Shown here in pieces: positions 26,432 to 34,980 of a stretch of 54,326 bases of DNA. The translations under genes were made by a program, and so were the position numbers. The notes under the pieces are model-generated. The model was not told the DNA's origin, ran no database searches, and saw only the letters and a list, made by a program, of their open reading frames with translations. The DNA is from Collimonas sp. OK412 (lineage in GTDB: Bacteria > Pseudomonadota > Gammaproteobacteria > Burkholderiales > Burkholderiaceae_D), in the NCBI RefSeq assembly GCF_900112135.1, contig NZ_FOLC01000028.1, positions 1-54,326 on the forward strand, written 5' to 3'. The stretch's first letter is position 1. The number at the start of each line of letters is the position of its first letter.

Positions 26432-28300
26432 ATGAACGACACCCCCAATACTTTTTCCCGCCGCGAGCTGCTGCTGAGCGCACTGTCCGCCGCCGCCGTG
26501 GCAGTACTGCCTCGCATCGCCGGCGCACAGGCCAAGGAAGCACTTCCGGCCGATGCGCAATTTTCCGCCCTGCTGGCCGATTTTGCCGAAGAAATCCTGC
26601 GCCTGGCGCCGACTTCGGCGACCTCGCTAGGGCTCGATTCCGGCGCTCGCTCGGGGCTCAAATCGCGCTTGGCGGACGTCTCTCCCGCCGGCGACGCCGC
26701 CTGGGCGAGCCAGGTGAAATCGATGCTGGCTCGCCTGGCTCCGGTGGAACGCGCCAAACTCGGCGCTGATGCGCAAGTCCGCTACGACAGTGTGAAATAT
26801 GCGGCAAGCGCAGGCGTGGAAGGTTTGCGCTTTTCCTACGGCGGCGCGGCCAGCGGCGTGAATGGCGGCACGGCGCCGTTCCCGGTGACCCAGCAGGATG
26901 GGGCGCTGACCGCGGTGCCTGAATTCCTCGATTCGCAGCACAAGATCGCCAGCGCTGCCGATGCCGAGGCTTATCTTGAGCGCGTGAGCGCGATGGCGCG
27001 CGTGCTCGACCAGGAAAGCGCGCGCATCGCCGAGCAAGCCGCCAAGGGCATCCTGCCGCCGGATTTCATCGCACATACCGCGCTGGGCCAGCTGCGCAAC
27101 TATCGCAAGACGCCGGCGGCAGCGCAAAAACTGGTGACCTCGATTGCCGGGCGCACCAGGAAACTCGGCATCGCCGGGGACTGGGAAGCGCGCGCGACCA
27201 AGCTGGTGGATACACTGGTGTATCCGGCGCTGGACCGGCAGATCGACACCTTCGCCAAAGCCACCGCCAAGGCTACCGATGTCGCCGGCGTACATCGCCT
27301 GCCCGATGGCGCGGCGTATTATGAATGGGCGCTCAAGCTGGGAACCACCACCACCCATGGCGCCAGCGAAATCCATGCGATCGGGCTGGAGCAGAACAAG
27401 ATGCTGCAGGCGCGCATCGACGCCATCCTCAAGGGACAGGGCATCACGCAAGGCACGGTCGGCGAACGCATACTAGGGCTGTCGAAAGACCCCAAGCGCT
27501 TCTATGCCGATGATGACCGCGGCCGCGAGCAGCTGATTGCCTACTGCAATGAACGTGTCGCCGCCATCCGGACGCTGATGCCGAAAATTTCGCATCTCGA
27601 CCTGAAGGCGCCGCTGGTGATCAAGCGCGTGCCGCCCGATATCGAAGCCGGCGCGGCGCTGGGCTACATGAACTTCGCGGCGCTGGACGGATCGCGGCCG
27701 GCGATTTATTACATCAACCTGAAATCGACCACGCTCTGGCCGAAATCTGAAATCGCCACGCTGACCGCACACGAAGGCATACCCGGCCACACCTGGCAGG
27801 GCGCATACCTGGCCGAGCATCATGCGCAGATGCCGCTGATGACGTCGCTGATCGGCTTCAACGCCTTTGTCGAAGGCTGGGCGCTGTATGCCGAACAGCT
27901 GGTGGATGAATTCGGCCTGTACGCAACGGATCCGTTCAGCCAGGTCGGCTACCTGCAGGCGCAGCAATTCCGCGCCTGCCGCCTGGTGGTCGACACCGGC
28001 TTGCACGCAATGAAGTGGACGCGGCAGCAAGCGATCCAGTTCCTGGTCGAAAACACCGGCCGCGGCATGGCCGCCATGACCAGCGAGATCGACCGCTATT
28101 GCGTGTCGCCGGGACAAGCTTGCGGCTACAAGATGGGACACAACGAGATCCTGCGCCAGCGCGAACGGGCAAAAACGGCGCTGGGCAGCAGGTTCGACCT
28201 GGCCGGCTTCAATGACGCGCTGGTGAAATGCGGCGGCGTGCCGCTGACGGTGCTGCCGAGCGTGATCGATCGCTACATCGCAGGCTTGCCGACCGTATAA
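26432..28300 (+). CDS. Exported DUF885 family protein (putative metallopeptidase)
   Basis: A 622-aa protein. The N-terminus carries a twin-arginine signal ('SRRELLLSALSAAAVAV', ending at 'AGAQA'), so it should be exported folded through Tat. The DUF885 hallmark HEGIPGH lies at residues 447-453, a zinc-site HExxxGH motif like that of M32-type carboxypeptidases. Family members are predicted peptidases or hydrolases without firm biochemistry. The upstream 130 bases after the HU terminator hold its promoter, and a 13-bp hairpin follows its stop. Confidence 0.92.
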   Translation: MNDTPNTFSRRELLLSALSAAAVAVLPRIAGAQAKEALPADAQFSALLADFAEEILRLAPTSATSLGLDSGARSGLKSRLADVSPAGDAAWASQVKSMLARLAPVERAKLGADAQVRYDSVKYAASAGVEGLRFSYGGAASGVNGGTAPFPVTQQDGALTAVPEFLDSQHKIASAADAEAYLERVSAMARVLDQESARIAEQAAKGILPPDFIAHTALGQLRNYRKTPAAAQKLVTSIAGRTRKLGIAGDWEARATKLVDTLVYPALDRQIDTFAKATAKATDVAGVHRLPDGAAYYEWALKLGTTTTHGASEIHAIGLEQNKMLQARIDAILKGQGITQGTVGERILGLSKDPKRFYADDDRGREQLIAYCNERVAAIRTLMPKISHLDLKAPLVIKRVPPDIEAGAALGYMNFAALDGSRPAIYYINLKSTTLWPKSEIATLTAHEGIPGHTWQGAYLAEHHAQMPLMTSLIGFNAFVEGWALYAEQLVDEFGLYATDPFSQVGYLQAQQFRACRLVVDTGLHAMKWTRQQAIQFLVENTGRGMAAMTSEIDRYCVSPGQACGYKMGHNEILRQRERAKTALGSRFDLAGFNDALVKCGGVPLTVLPSVIDRYIAGLPTV

Positions 28301-28313
28301 AAGGCGCAGCGTG

Positions 28314-28354
28314 GCTTGCTGAAACCGGCACGCTGCCGTGCGGTTTCAGCAAGC
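28314..28354. terminator. Long hairpin between convergent genes
   Basis: A perfect 13-bp stem GCTTGCTGAAACC / GGTTTCAGCAAGC, with a further GCAC/GTGC inner stem. It lies between the DUF885 and VOC stop codons. No T-tract on either strand, so it probably protects 3' ends or acts with Rho. Confidence 0.6.
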
Positions 28355-28375
28355 TGTTCCTTCCTTGTGCGCCAG

Positions 28376-28738
28376 TCAGTCCGGGCAAACCGCTTCGACG
28401 TTGTTACCGTCAGGATCGATCAGGAACGCACCGTAGTAAGTCGGACTGTACTCGGTGCGCAGGCCCGGCTTGCCGTTGTCGCGCCCGCCTGCCGCCAGGC
28501 CGGCCGCATGAAAACCGTTGACCTGCTTGTGGCCGGCGGCGCGGAAAGCGACATGAGTGGCTCCGGCCGGCGCATCTGCAGCAGCATATAACCAGAGCGC
28601 GGGCTGGTCCGGCGGGCCGAAGCCGGCATAACCGTCGCCCTCGGCGGCCAGGACATATCCCAGGTGGTCCAGCGCTGCCTGGTAGAAGCGCACGCTGGCG
28701 TCCAGGTTCTTCACTTTCAATCCGATGTGGTCGAACAT
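28376..28738 (-). CDS. VOC family protein (glyoxalase-like)
   Basis: A 120-aa protein with 'MFDHIGLKVKNLDASVRFY' and a C-terminal 'AFLIDPDGNNVEAV'. Metal ligands His4, His62 and Glu115 are conserved. AAGGAG precedes the start. It lies 51 nt downstream of the AraC gene on the same strand and may be under its control. Confidence 0.9.
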   Translation of the reverse strand: MFDHIGLKVKNLDASVRFYQAALDHLGYVLAAEGDGYAGFGPPDQPALWLYAAADAPAGATHVAFRAAGHKQVNGFHAAGLAAGGRDNGKPGLRTEYSPTYYGAFLIDPDGNNVEAVCPD

Positions 28739-28789
28739 GATGATCTCCTTGTCATCGCACCCGGTTGGATGCGTCAGGCAGCCATCATT

Positions 28790-29629
28790 TCAGATCGCGT
28801 CCAATTTTTCTTGGAAAATCTTGCGCTCGCCGCGAGCCACGCGCTGGAAATGCTTGGGCGAGACACCGGCGGCGCGATGGAAGGTGCGCACGAAATTGGA
28901 TAAATCGTTGAAGCCGACGTCGTAGGCGGTGTCGGTGACCGAGCGGCCATCGGCCAGCAGGCGCGCCGCATTGCGCAGCCTTGAACGCAGCAGGTACTGG
29001 TGCGGCGTGACGCCGAGCGCGCGGCTGAACAGCCGCAGGAAATGGAAAGGACTCATGCCCGCTTCGGCTGCGGTACGTTCGAGATCCATCTCTTCATGCG
29101 CATGCGCGGTAATCCACATGGCGGCATTGACTGCGCGGCGCCGGTCCTGGCTGGTGGTCGGCGCCGGCGCGGAATGCTTGCCGGAGCCGAGTGCGACGAA
29201 ACGCGCGGCCAGCATCAGCCCGATCTCTTCCAGCCCGACATCGCTGCGTCCCTCGGCCGCGGCCTGCCCCAATTCGCCGAGCATGATGATGCCGTTCAGC
29301 GGCGGCAGGGCGCCGCTGCGCCAAAGCGATTCCTTGGCGCCGATCGATTCGATGCATTCCGGGGAAAACTGGAAAGACAGGCATTCGTCGCCGCACACGT
29401 GATGGTCATGGGTGCAGCAATATTCGTCGCCGGGGTGGCCGATCATCACTGACCCAGGCACCAGCTCGTGCTGCACGCCGCGATAGCGCAGGCCGAAGCT
29501 GCCGCGCCGCACGTAGGACACCGAATGCCTGTGGTGCGACTCGGTAACCGGGCGGTCGCCGGGCCTGGCGCTGCAGCGGTAGTCGATCACCGTGGCCGAC
29601 GCGCTTTGCGAAAGAATCAGGGTATCCAT
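28790..29629 (-). CDS. AraC family transcriptional regulator
   Basis: A 279-aa protein. The N-terminal cupin part has several His/Cys ('[15 protein letters not shown]', '[18 protein letters not shown]') that could bind metal. The C-terminal ~100 residues are the paired HTH '[20 protein letters not shown]' and '[23 protein letters not shown]'. It is upstream of, and co-oriented with, the VOC gene. Confidence 0.93.
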   Translation of the reverse strand: MDTLILSQSASATVIDYRCSARPGDRPVTESHHRHSVSYVRRGSFGLRYRGVQHELVPGSVMIGHPGDEYCCTHDHHVCGDECLSFQFSPECIESIGAKESLWRSGALPPLNGIIMLGELGQAAAEGRSDVGLEEIGLMLAARFVALGSGKHSAPAPTTSQDRRRAVNAAMWITAHAHEEMDLERTAAEAGMSPFHFLRLFSRALGVTPHQYLLRSRLRNAARLLADGRSVTDTAYDVGFNDLSNFVRTFHRAAGVSPKHFQRVARGERKIFQEKLDAI

Positions 29630-29777
29630 CCGGCCAAGTCTACGCCAAATTGAAAAAGCGTGAATGGCTTGCCGCCAAGGCGCGCATGCGGTTTTTGCGA
29701 GCGCTTGACTTCAAGTTAAGTTGAGGTTTTACACTGCTGGTTCTGCAACGCTTCCATAACCTGATTGGAGTGAATCC

Positions 29778-30194
29778 ATGTCGACCACGCATCTGATTGA
29801 AAACAACAAGCTCCTGGTCCGCCGGCTGTACGAGGATTGCATCAACCGCGGGCGGCCGGAATTATTGGCGCAGCTGATCGCCGAAGATTTTATGGCCAGC
29901 CCCGGCGAAAAGGGCGCGTCTGAATTTGCAAACGGCATAGCCGCGGTGCGCAAGGGATTTCCCGACGTCCGGTTTGAAATTGAAGACCTGGTCGCGGAGG
30001 GCGACCGGGTTGCTGTCCGCTGGACGTTCCGGGGAACGCACGGCGGACCGTTTGCCGGGACCGCCGCCAGCCAGGCGCGCGTGACGCAGACGGCGAATGT
30101 GATCTTTCAAATCAGCGACGGCAAGATCAGCCGCGCCTGGGTGCAGGTCGACCGCCTGGGATTGCTGCAGCAGATAGGCGCCCTGCCGGTTTGA
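29778..30194 (+). CDS. SnoaL-like ester cyclase family protein
   Basis: A 138-aa single-domain alpha+beta barrel protein: 'NKLLVRRLYEDCINRGRPELLAQLIAEDF', 'FPDVRFEIEDLVAEGDRVAVRWTFRGTH', 'ISDGKISRAWVQVDRLGLLQQIG'. This matches the SnoaL/polyketide-cyclase-like subgroup annotated as ester cyclase. The substrate is unknown. A good GGAG precedes the start. Confidence 0.9.
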   Translation: MSTTHLIENNKLLVRRLYEDCINRGRPELLAQLIAEDFMASPGEKGASEFANGIAAVRKGFPDVRFEIEDLVAEGDRVAVRWTFRGTHGGPFAGTAASQARVTQTANVIFQISDGKISRAWVQVDRLGLLQQIGALPV

Positions 30195-30227
30195 CTGGGC
30201 ATGTCGTATCGTTGCAAAATCAGATAA

Positions 30228-30253
30228 TTTCCAATGGGAAACATGTTAATTTA
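30228..30253 (+). promoter_or_regulatory. Dyad plus TAATTTA motif upstream of the dienelactone-hydrolase-like gene
   Basis: TTTCCAATGGGAAAC (30228-30242) followed after 4 nt by TAATTTA (30247-30253). A closely similar element precedes the DUF4157 gene at 33023-33049. In both, the TAATTT would serve as a -10 about 33-39 nt before the start codon. Confidence 0.55.
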
Positions 30254-30285
30254 GCGCCACCGCTTTCCCCACGCCAAGAGGATAG

Positions 30286-31062
30286 ATGATGCCCTACGAA
30301 ACCCAGCAAGAGCAGGTCACGATTCCGGTATCCGAAGATGGAACCCAGATAGATGCTTACCTGGTCCGTCCGCAGCAGCCGGGCCGATATCCAGCCGTCA
30401 TCGTCGGCATGGAGCTGTTCGGCGTCAATCCGCACATACGCGACATCGCCGCGCGCGTAGCCAGGCTTGGCTACGTAGCCATCGCGCCGAATTTTTATCA
30501 TCGCAGCTTGCCCGGCGGCTTCTTGCCGTTCGGCGCCGAAGGCCGGGACCAAGGCTTTGAGCATTTGCACCAGTTGCGCCGGACTACGGTGATTGCGGAC
30601 CTGCGCGCCGTCATGGCGTTCCTGCAGTCGCGCCAGGACGTTTCCGGGCGCACCGGCATCCTCGGCTTCAGTATGGGCGGCCACATTGCCTACCTGGCCG
30701 CGACCCAGTTCGATATCGCCGCATGCGCATGTTTTTATGGCGGATGGATCACCAATACCGACATCGAGCTCGGCCGGCCCGAGCCGACCATAACGCTTAC
30801 GCCTGGCATTGCACAACAGGGCGGGCGCCTGGTTTACTTCGCCGGCGCGCTGGACCACGCCGTCACGCGCGAGCAGCGCGAGCTCCTGGCCGGCGCTCTC
30901 GAAGATGCCCATGTGCGGCATGAAATGGTGCTCTATCCGGACGCCCAGCACGGCTTCTTTTGCGAACAGCGCGAGACCTTCCATGAAGCATCGCGCGACG
31001 ACGCCTGGCAGCGGGTCCAGGCCTTATTCGCCGAAGAGCTTCACGAACCAGGTCCGGCATGA
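30286..31062 (+). CDS. Dienelactone hydrolase family protein (Ser nucleophile)
   Basis: A 258-aa alpha/beta hydrolase. 'AVIVGMELFG' holds the family Glu (43), 'GFSMGG' the nucleophile Ser129, 'GALDHAV' Asp190 and 'DAQHGFF' His222. Classical dienelactone hydrolases use Cys here, so the Ser makes it a carboxymethylenebutenolidase-like esterase of unknown substrate. GAGG at 30278-30281 suits either ATG 30286 or the next ATG at 30289. Confidence 0.92.
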   Translation: MMPYETQQEQVTIPVSEDGTQIDAYLVRPQQPGRYPAVIVGMELFGVNPHIRDIAARVARLGYVAIAPNFYHRSLPGGFLPFGAEGRDQGFEHLHQLRRTTVIADLRAVMAFLQSRQDVSGRTGILGFSMGGHIAYLAATQFDIAACACFYGGWITNTDIELGRPEPTITLTPGIAQQGGRLVYFAGALDHAVTREQRELLAGALEDAHVRHEMVLYPDAQHGFFCEQRETFHEASRDDAWQRVQALFAEELHEPGPA

Positions 31063-31095
31063 CGGTGTTGGGGACAAACCGCCCCAACGCTGTCA

Positions 31096-31854
31096 TCAGG
31101 CGGCAAATCCGCCGTCGATAGTCAGGCTGGCGCCAGTGATGTACGCCGCCTCCGGGCCGGCCAGGTAAGCCACGAAGCTGGCGATTTCCTCATCCTTGCC
31201 ATAACGGCCGACCGGCATCATCGCTTTCAGGGTGGCGGCGAATTCGCTGCCGGCCGGATTCATCTCTGTGTCGACGGGGCCCGGCTGCACGTTGTTGATG
31301 GTGATGCCGCGCGGGCCGAGGTCGCGCGCCAGGCCGCGGGTCAGGCCGACCAGCGCCGATTTGCTCATCGCATAGGGGCCGCCGCCGACAAACGGCACAC
31401 GGTCAGCGTTGGTGCTGCCGATGTTGATGATCCTGCCGCCTTCCACCATGTGCCGCGCCGCTTCCTGCGTCGCCACGAACACGCTGCGCACATTGATCGC
31501 CAGCGTGCGGTCGAAATCTTCCAGGCTGAATTCTGCCAGCGGCGCAATCGCCAGCACGCCCGCATTGTTGACCAGGATATCGAGCCGGCCGAAAGCGGCG
31601 ACGGTTTGTCCGATCGCCGCCTTGATGGCGTCGGCGTCGGCGCTGTCGGCGCGGATCGCCAGCGCGCGGCCGCCGGCGGCTTCGATGTCCTTGACTACTT
31701 GTGCGGCGCGTTCGGCCGAGCTGACATAGGTCAGGGCGACAGCGGCGCCGTTGCGCGCCAGCCGCTTGGCGATGGCGGCGCCGATGCCGCGTGAACCGCC
31801 TTGGACGAAAGCGACTTTGTTGGCGAGGACTGCTGTTTCTTGATTGGTAGCCAT
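31096..31854 (-). CDS. SDR family oxidoreductase (classical)
   Basis: A 252-aa protein started at the ATG with complement at 31852-31854, directly after AAGGAGAAATATC. Classical motifs are intact: 'QGGSRGIG', 'NNAG', Ser in 'NIGSTN' and 'YAMSK'. It resembles 3-oxoacyl-ACP reductase-like enzymes. It is divergent from a LysR gene, the second such SDR/LysR pair in the window. Confidence 0.94.
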   Translation of the reverse strand: MATNQETAVLANKVAFVQGGSRGIGAAIAKRLARNGAAVALTYVSSAERAAQVVKDIEAAGGRALAIRADSADADAIKAAIGQTVAAFGRLDILVNNAGVLAIAPLAEFSLEDFDRTLAINVRSVFVATQEAARHMVEGGRIINIGSTNADRVPFVGGGPYAMSKSALVGLTRGLARDLGPRGITINNVQPGPVDTEMNPAGSEFAATLKAMMPVGRYGKDEEIASFVAYLAGPEAAYITGASLTIDGGFAA

Positions 31855-31992
31855 GATATTTCTCCTTGTTGGTGGGGGCGCTTGCCGAAGTGGCCGGCGC
31901 CCGGTTGACAAGCGAAGTATCTGCCGATCATTATGTCGTTACTAGCCATTAATCCTCATATTCAATTGATACCAAAAGTTTAAAATAATCTT

Positions 31993-32916
31993 ATGGAAAC
32001 AATGATTGGCATGCAATGTTTCGTCCGCAGCGCGGAGGCTGGCAGCTTTTCCGAAGCGGCGCGGCGGCTGGGCATGACCTCGGCGGCAGTCGGCAAGAAC
32101 GTGGCGCGGCTGGAGACCGGGCTGGGTGTGCGTCTGTTCCATCGCAGCACCCGCAGCCTGGCCTTGACCGAGGCCGGCGAAAGTTTTTTACATGAAATCA
32201 GGGATGGGCTGACGTCGATCCAGTCAGCCGTCGACAACCTGGCCAGCGCCGGCGGGCAGCCGGCCGGCATGCTCAAGGTCAGCATGGGCACGGGTTTCGG
32301 CCGGACCTACATGGTGCCGCTGCTGGCGCCGTTCCTGGCCAAGTATCCGGCGATCTCGCCCGACTGGCATTTCGATAACCGCCAGGTCGACCTGATCGCG
32401 CAAGGTTTCGATGCCGCCATCGGCGGCGGTTTCGAGCTGCCGCCCGGCGTCGTGGCGCGTGAACTCGGGCCGGCGCATCGCGTGCTGGTAGCCGCGCCAG
32501 GCTATTTCAGCGAGCGGCCGGCGCCGGCCTCGCCGGCAGACTTGCATGCATTCGACGGCATTTTCATCCGTTCGCCGCAAACCGGGCGGGTGCGCCCCTG
32601 GCCGCTGCGCAACCGCGCCAATCAACAGGCGCCGGTGACGCTGCGCACGCGCATGACCATGAGCGATCCCGAAGCTGCCTGCGAGAGCGCGCAGATGGGC
32701 CTCGGCATCGCCCTGGTCAGCATGCCGAACGCCTTGCCGTTCCTGCGCAGCGGCGCCCTGGTGCGGGTGCTGTCGGACTGGTACGTCGACGGCGGTACCT
32801 TGTCGCTCTACTTTGCCGCCCAAAAACTGCTGCCGGCCAAGACCCGGGTGTTTGTCGACTATGTGGTGGAACATTTCCGGGCGCAGGAACTGGCCAGGCA
32901 TTTTTCGGCATTCTGA
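31993..32916 (+). CDS. LysR family transcriptional regulator
   Basis: A 307-aa protein with HTH 'FVRSAEAGSFSEAARRLGMTS' and 'GKNVARLETGLGVRLFHRST' plus effector-binding domain. It is likely the regulator of the divergent SDR 138 bp away. Confidence 0.93.
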   Translation: METMIGMQCFVRSAEAGSFSEAARRLGMTSAAVGKNVARLETGLGVRLFHRSTRSLALTEAGESFLHEIRDGLTSIQSAVDNLASAGGQPAGMLKVSMGTGFGRTYMVPLLAPFLAKYPAISPDWHFDNRQVDLIAQGFDAAIGGGFELPPGVVARELGPAHRVLVAAPGYFSERPAPASPADLHAFDGIFIRSPQTGRVRPWPLRNRANQQAPVTLRTRMTMSDPEAACESAQMGLGIALVSMPNALPFLRSGALVRVLSDWYVDGGTLSLYFAAQKLLPAKTRVFVDYVVEHFRAQELARHFSAF

Positions 32917-33022
32917 ACCTGGTAAAGCGTAGGGCGTCAATAGCGCAGCGTATTGCGCCGCATGCATGAACGATGCGATCGCCAGCGAGTTGAGGTAACG
33001 GCTGGCGCTTAAAAGGGCGGTA

Positions 33023-33049
33023 TTTCCAATTGGAAACTGTGCTAATTTA
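33023..33049 (+). promoter_or_regulatory. Dyad plus TAATTTA motif upstream of the DUF4157 gene
   Basis: The perfect palindrome-containing sequence TTTCCAATTGGAAAC (33023-33037), then 5 nt, then TAATTTA (33043-33049). It matches the element at 30228-30253 in sequence, order and spacing, so one regulator may control both genes. Confidence 0.6.
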
Positions 33050-33087
33050 ACGTTGCACCTCCCTCATACCGGTCGGGATGAACAATC

Positions 33088-34485
33088 ATGCCAGCAAAGC
33101 TGATGCAAACACCCAAGACGGCGGCCGACAGCCAGCATCAGATATCGACTGCTCCAGTCTTGCCGCCTGCGATGGCGTCCAATGCCAATTATCTGAGTGC
33201 AATGGAAAACTACAGCTACGCAAGCAGCGCGATACAGCGCAGGGAAACGCCGGCGGCCCGGCCCGGGAGCCGGTCCGGCGCCGAAGCTGGCAGCACCGGA
33301 CTGCCGGACAAGCTCAAGTCCGGTGTCGAAGCGTTGTCCGGCATGTCGCTGGACAACGTCCGGGTCCACTACAACTCGGCGCAACCGGCGCGCCTCCACG
33401 CGTTAGCCTTTACCCAAGGCACAGATATATTTATCGCCCCCGGACAGGAACGCCATCTTGCGCATGAGGCATGGCATGTGGTGCAGCAGGCGCAGGGCCG
33501 CGTAAAACCAACCATGCAGATGAAGGGCGGCGCGCAGGTGAACAACGACGCCGGGCTGGAGCATGAAGCCGACGCAATGGGAGCGAGGGCCATGGCGGCA
33601 AATCCCGCTACCGGACCCTTGCATCTGGACGGTAGAGCGATTGCGCGGAGACGAGGCGACGGCGCCGTACAACGCATGGGCGAGGATGAACTGGCGCAGC
33701 TCGATCCAGGCGAATTGAGTATCTACCGGGACTGGATAGAATGGGCCAAGGTGTATGGCGGTGCGAGAAAATCGGAGGCGCAAGTCCTCGACGAATATAC
33801 GGTAGCAGGTCTCGAAGGCGCCCTTTCCGAATACACGACCAACCCATGGCGTCGTTACATCCGGTTGTTTGCAAGCATGGCCCGGACCGGAAATATTCCT
33901 CTGGAGATGTACCAGGTGATGATCTTCGACGACATCGCCCAGGTCAAAGCCCCCGAATTGGCGTTAGACCTGACGCGCCTGGCCGGCATCAAAGGACTGG
34001 GCCTGGATGAGCTGGTGGCGCATCTCAATGCGTGGAAAGATGTTGTCGAACCGAGGGGGTATCCATTTCCGTTCGCCAGCCCAGAGAACTTTGGCCGCTT
34101 CAAGGCAAGAATTGGAGCATTGGTGGAAGCCCTGGGGATCCACCCTACTGCGATCCGGGTGCAGGGCTCGAGCTTGCGCAATCCGGCTCCGGGCGACATC
34201 GACATAGGCGTGATGGTGGACCAGGCGGAGTACACGCGGCTCGGCGTCATTTTGAGCGCGGCGGAAACCTCGACCCGTGCGCAGAAGCAGACTGCGAAGG
34301 CGCTGGCCAAAGGTAAAATTGATCCTCGCCAGCTTTCATTCCTGAACAAGAGCGCTGACAATGTCATCCGGGTTTTTGAGCTGGCCAAGGCAGCAGCCGT
34401 TGCCGGCGGGGTGGATTTAAAGGTGCAGGTATCCGTCATCCTGATTGGTTCAGGCTTCGACAGCGCGCCATTTTTAAATTTCTGA
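33088..34485 (+). CDS. DUF4157 (eCIS core) protein with C-terminal nucleotidyltransferase-like domain
   Basis: A 465-aa protein. Residues about 72-160 are a clear DUF4157 domain: 'LPDKLKSGVEALSGMSLDNV', 'VRVHYNS', HEAWH at 126-130 followed by 'VVQQAQGRV', then 'LEHEADAMG'. This HExxH plus ExxxD layout is peptidase-like, and the domain marks cargo of extracellular contractile injection systems. Residues about 190-330 are helical and unrecognised. Near the end comes GSS at 360-362 followed by 'GDIDIG' (Asp370, Asp372) and a third acid in 'VDLKVQV' (Asp443). This is the active-site pattern of nucleotidyltransferase-fold enzymes. I infer a delivered toxin that transfers a nucleotide to a target. 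No eCIS structural gene is in the window. Confidence 0.8.
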   Translation: MPAKLMQTPKTAADSQHQISTAPVLPPAMASNANYLSAMENYSYASSAIQRRETPAARPGSRSGAEAGSTGLPDKLKSGVEALSGMSLDNVRVHYNSAQPARLHALAFTQGTDIFIAPGQERHLAHEAWHVVQQAQGRVKPTMQMKGGAQVNNDAGLEHEADAMGARAMAANPATGPLHLDGRAIARRRGDGAVQRMGEDELAQLDPGELSIYRDWIEWAKVYGGARKSEAQVLDEYTVAGLEGALSEYTTNPWRRYIRLFASMARTGNIPLEMYQVMIFDDIAQVKAPELALDLTRLAGIKGLGLDELVAHLNAWKDVVEPRGYPFPFASPENFGRFKARIGALVEALGIHPTAIRVQGSSLRNPAPGDIDIGVMVDQAEYTRLGVILSAAETSTRAQKQTAKALAKGKIDPRQLSFLNKSADNVIRVFELAKAAAVAGGVDLKVQVSVILIGSGFDSAPFLNF

Positions 34486-34497
34486 TGCGGGAGATCC

Positions 34498-34980
34498 ATG
34501 GTGCAGCGCCGTTTTTTTCCTGATCAGTCACTGAGTCCCGGGACTGAACTCAAGCCCGGAGATCTATCCCTAAGGCCTGCTTATGTGGCGGCGCTACATG
34601 ATGACGCTGGTGCGCCGGACCGGCTTGAAATCGTCATCGAAGGCCAGATCAGGCAAGTCGTCTATCACGGCGCTCATATCCCGGAAGACTTGTTCAAGGT
34701 CCACCATGAAGAATATCCCGCCAGCGGAATGATCATCAAAATGCTGCAAGGCTCCACGGATGGCGGCGAGATCGAAGAAACCTCGCGCTATTCAGCACAA
34801 GGCGAGCTGCTGGAGATCATCCGCGAGTATCACAAAAATGCTGTCATCACCTTGGTTGAATATCGCGACGGCGAGGGGAAATTATTTCGGAAAGACGTTT
34901 TTGAATACAAGAACGGCCAGCTGCTGCAAGTTCAAGTGCTCGACGCAGACGGGAAACTGCTGCATGTGCAGGTCTATTGA
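34498..34980 (+). CDS. Unknown protein, possible immunity partner of the DUF4157 protein
   Basis: A 160-aa protein starting 12 nt after the DUF4157 stop, with GGGAG just upstream. It is acidic and mostly beta-like. Its C-terminal half has two to three Rhs/MORN-like strands of the form 'EYRDGEGKLFRKDVFEYKNG' and 'LDADGKLLHVQVY'. No catalytic motif and no signal peptide. A small cytosolic protein tightly linked to a putative toxin fits an immunity or chaperone role, but the sequence alone does not prove it. Its end overlaps the convergent hydrolase gene by 7 bases. Confidence 0.55.
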   Translation: MVQRRFFPDQSLSPGTELKPGDLSLRPAYVAALHDDAGAPDRLEIVIEGQIRQVVYHGAHIPEDLFKVHHEEYPASGMIIKMLQGSTDGGEIEETSRYSAQGELLEIIREYHKNAVITLVEYRDGEGKLFRKDVFEYKNGQLLQVQVLDADGKLLHVQVY

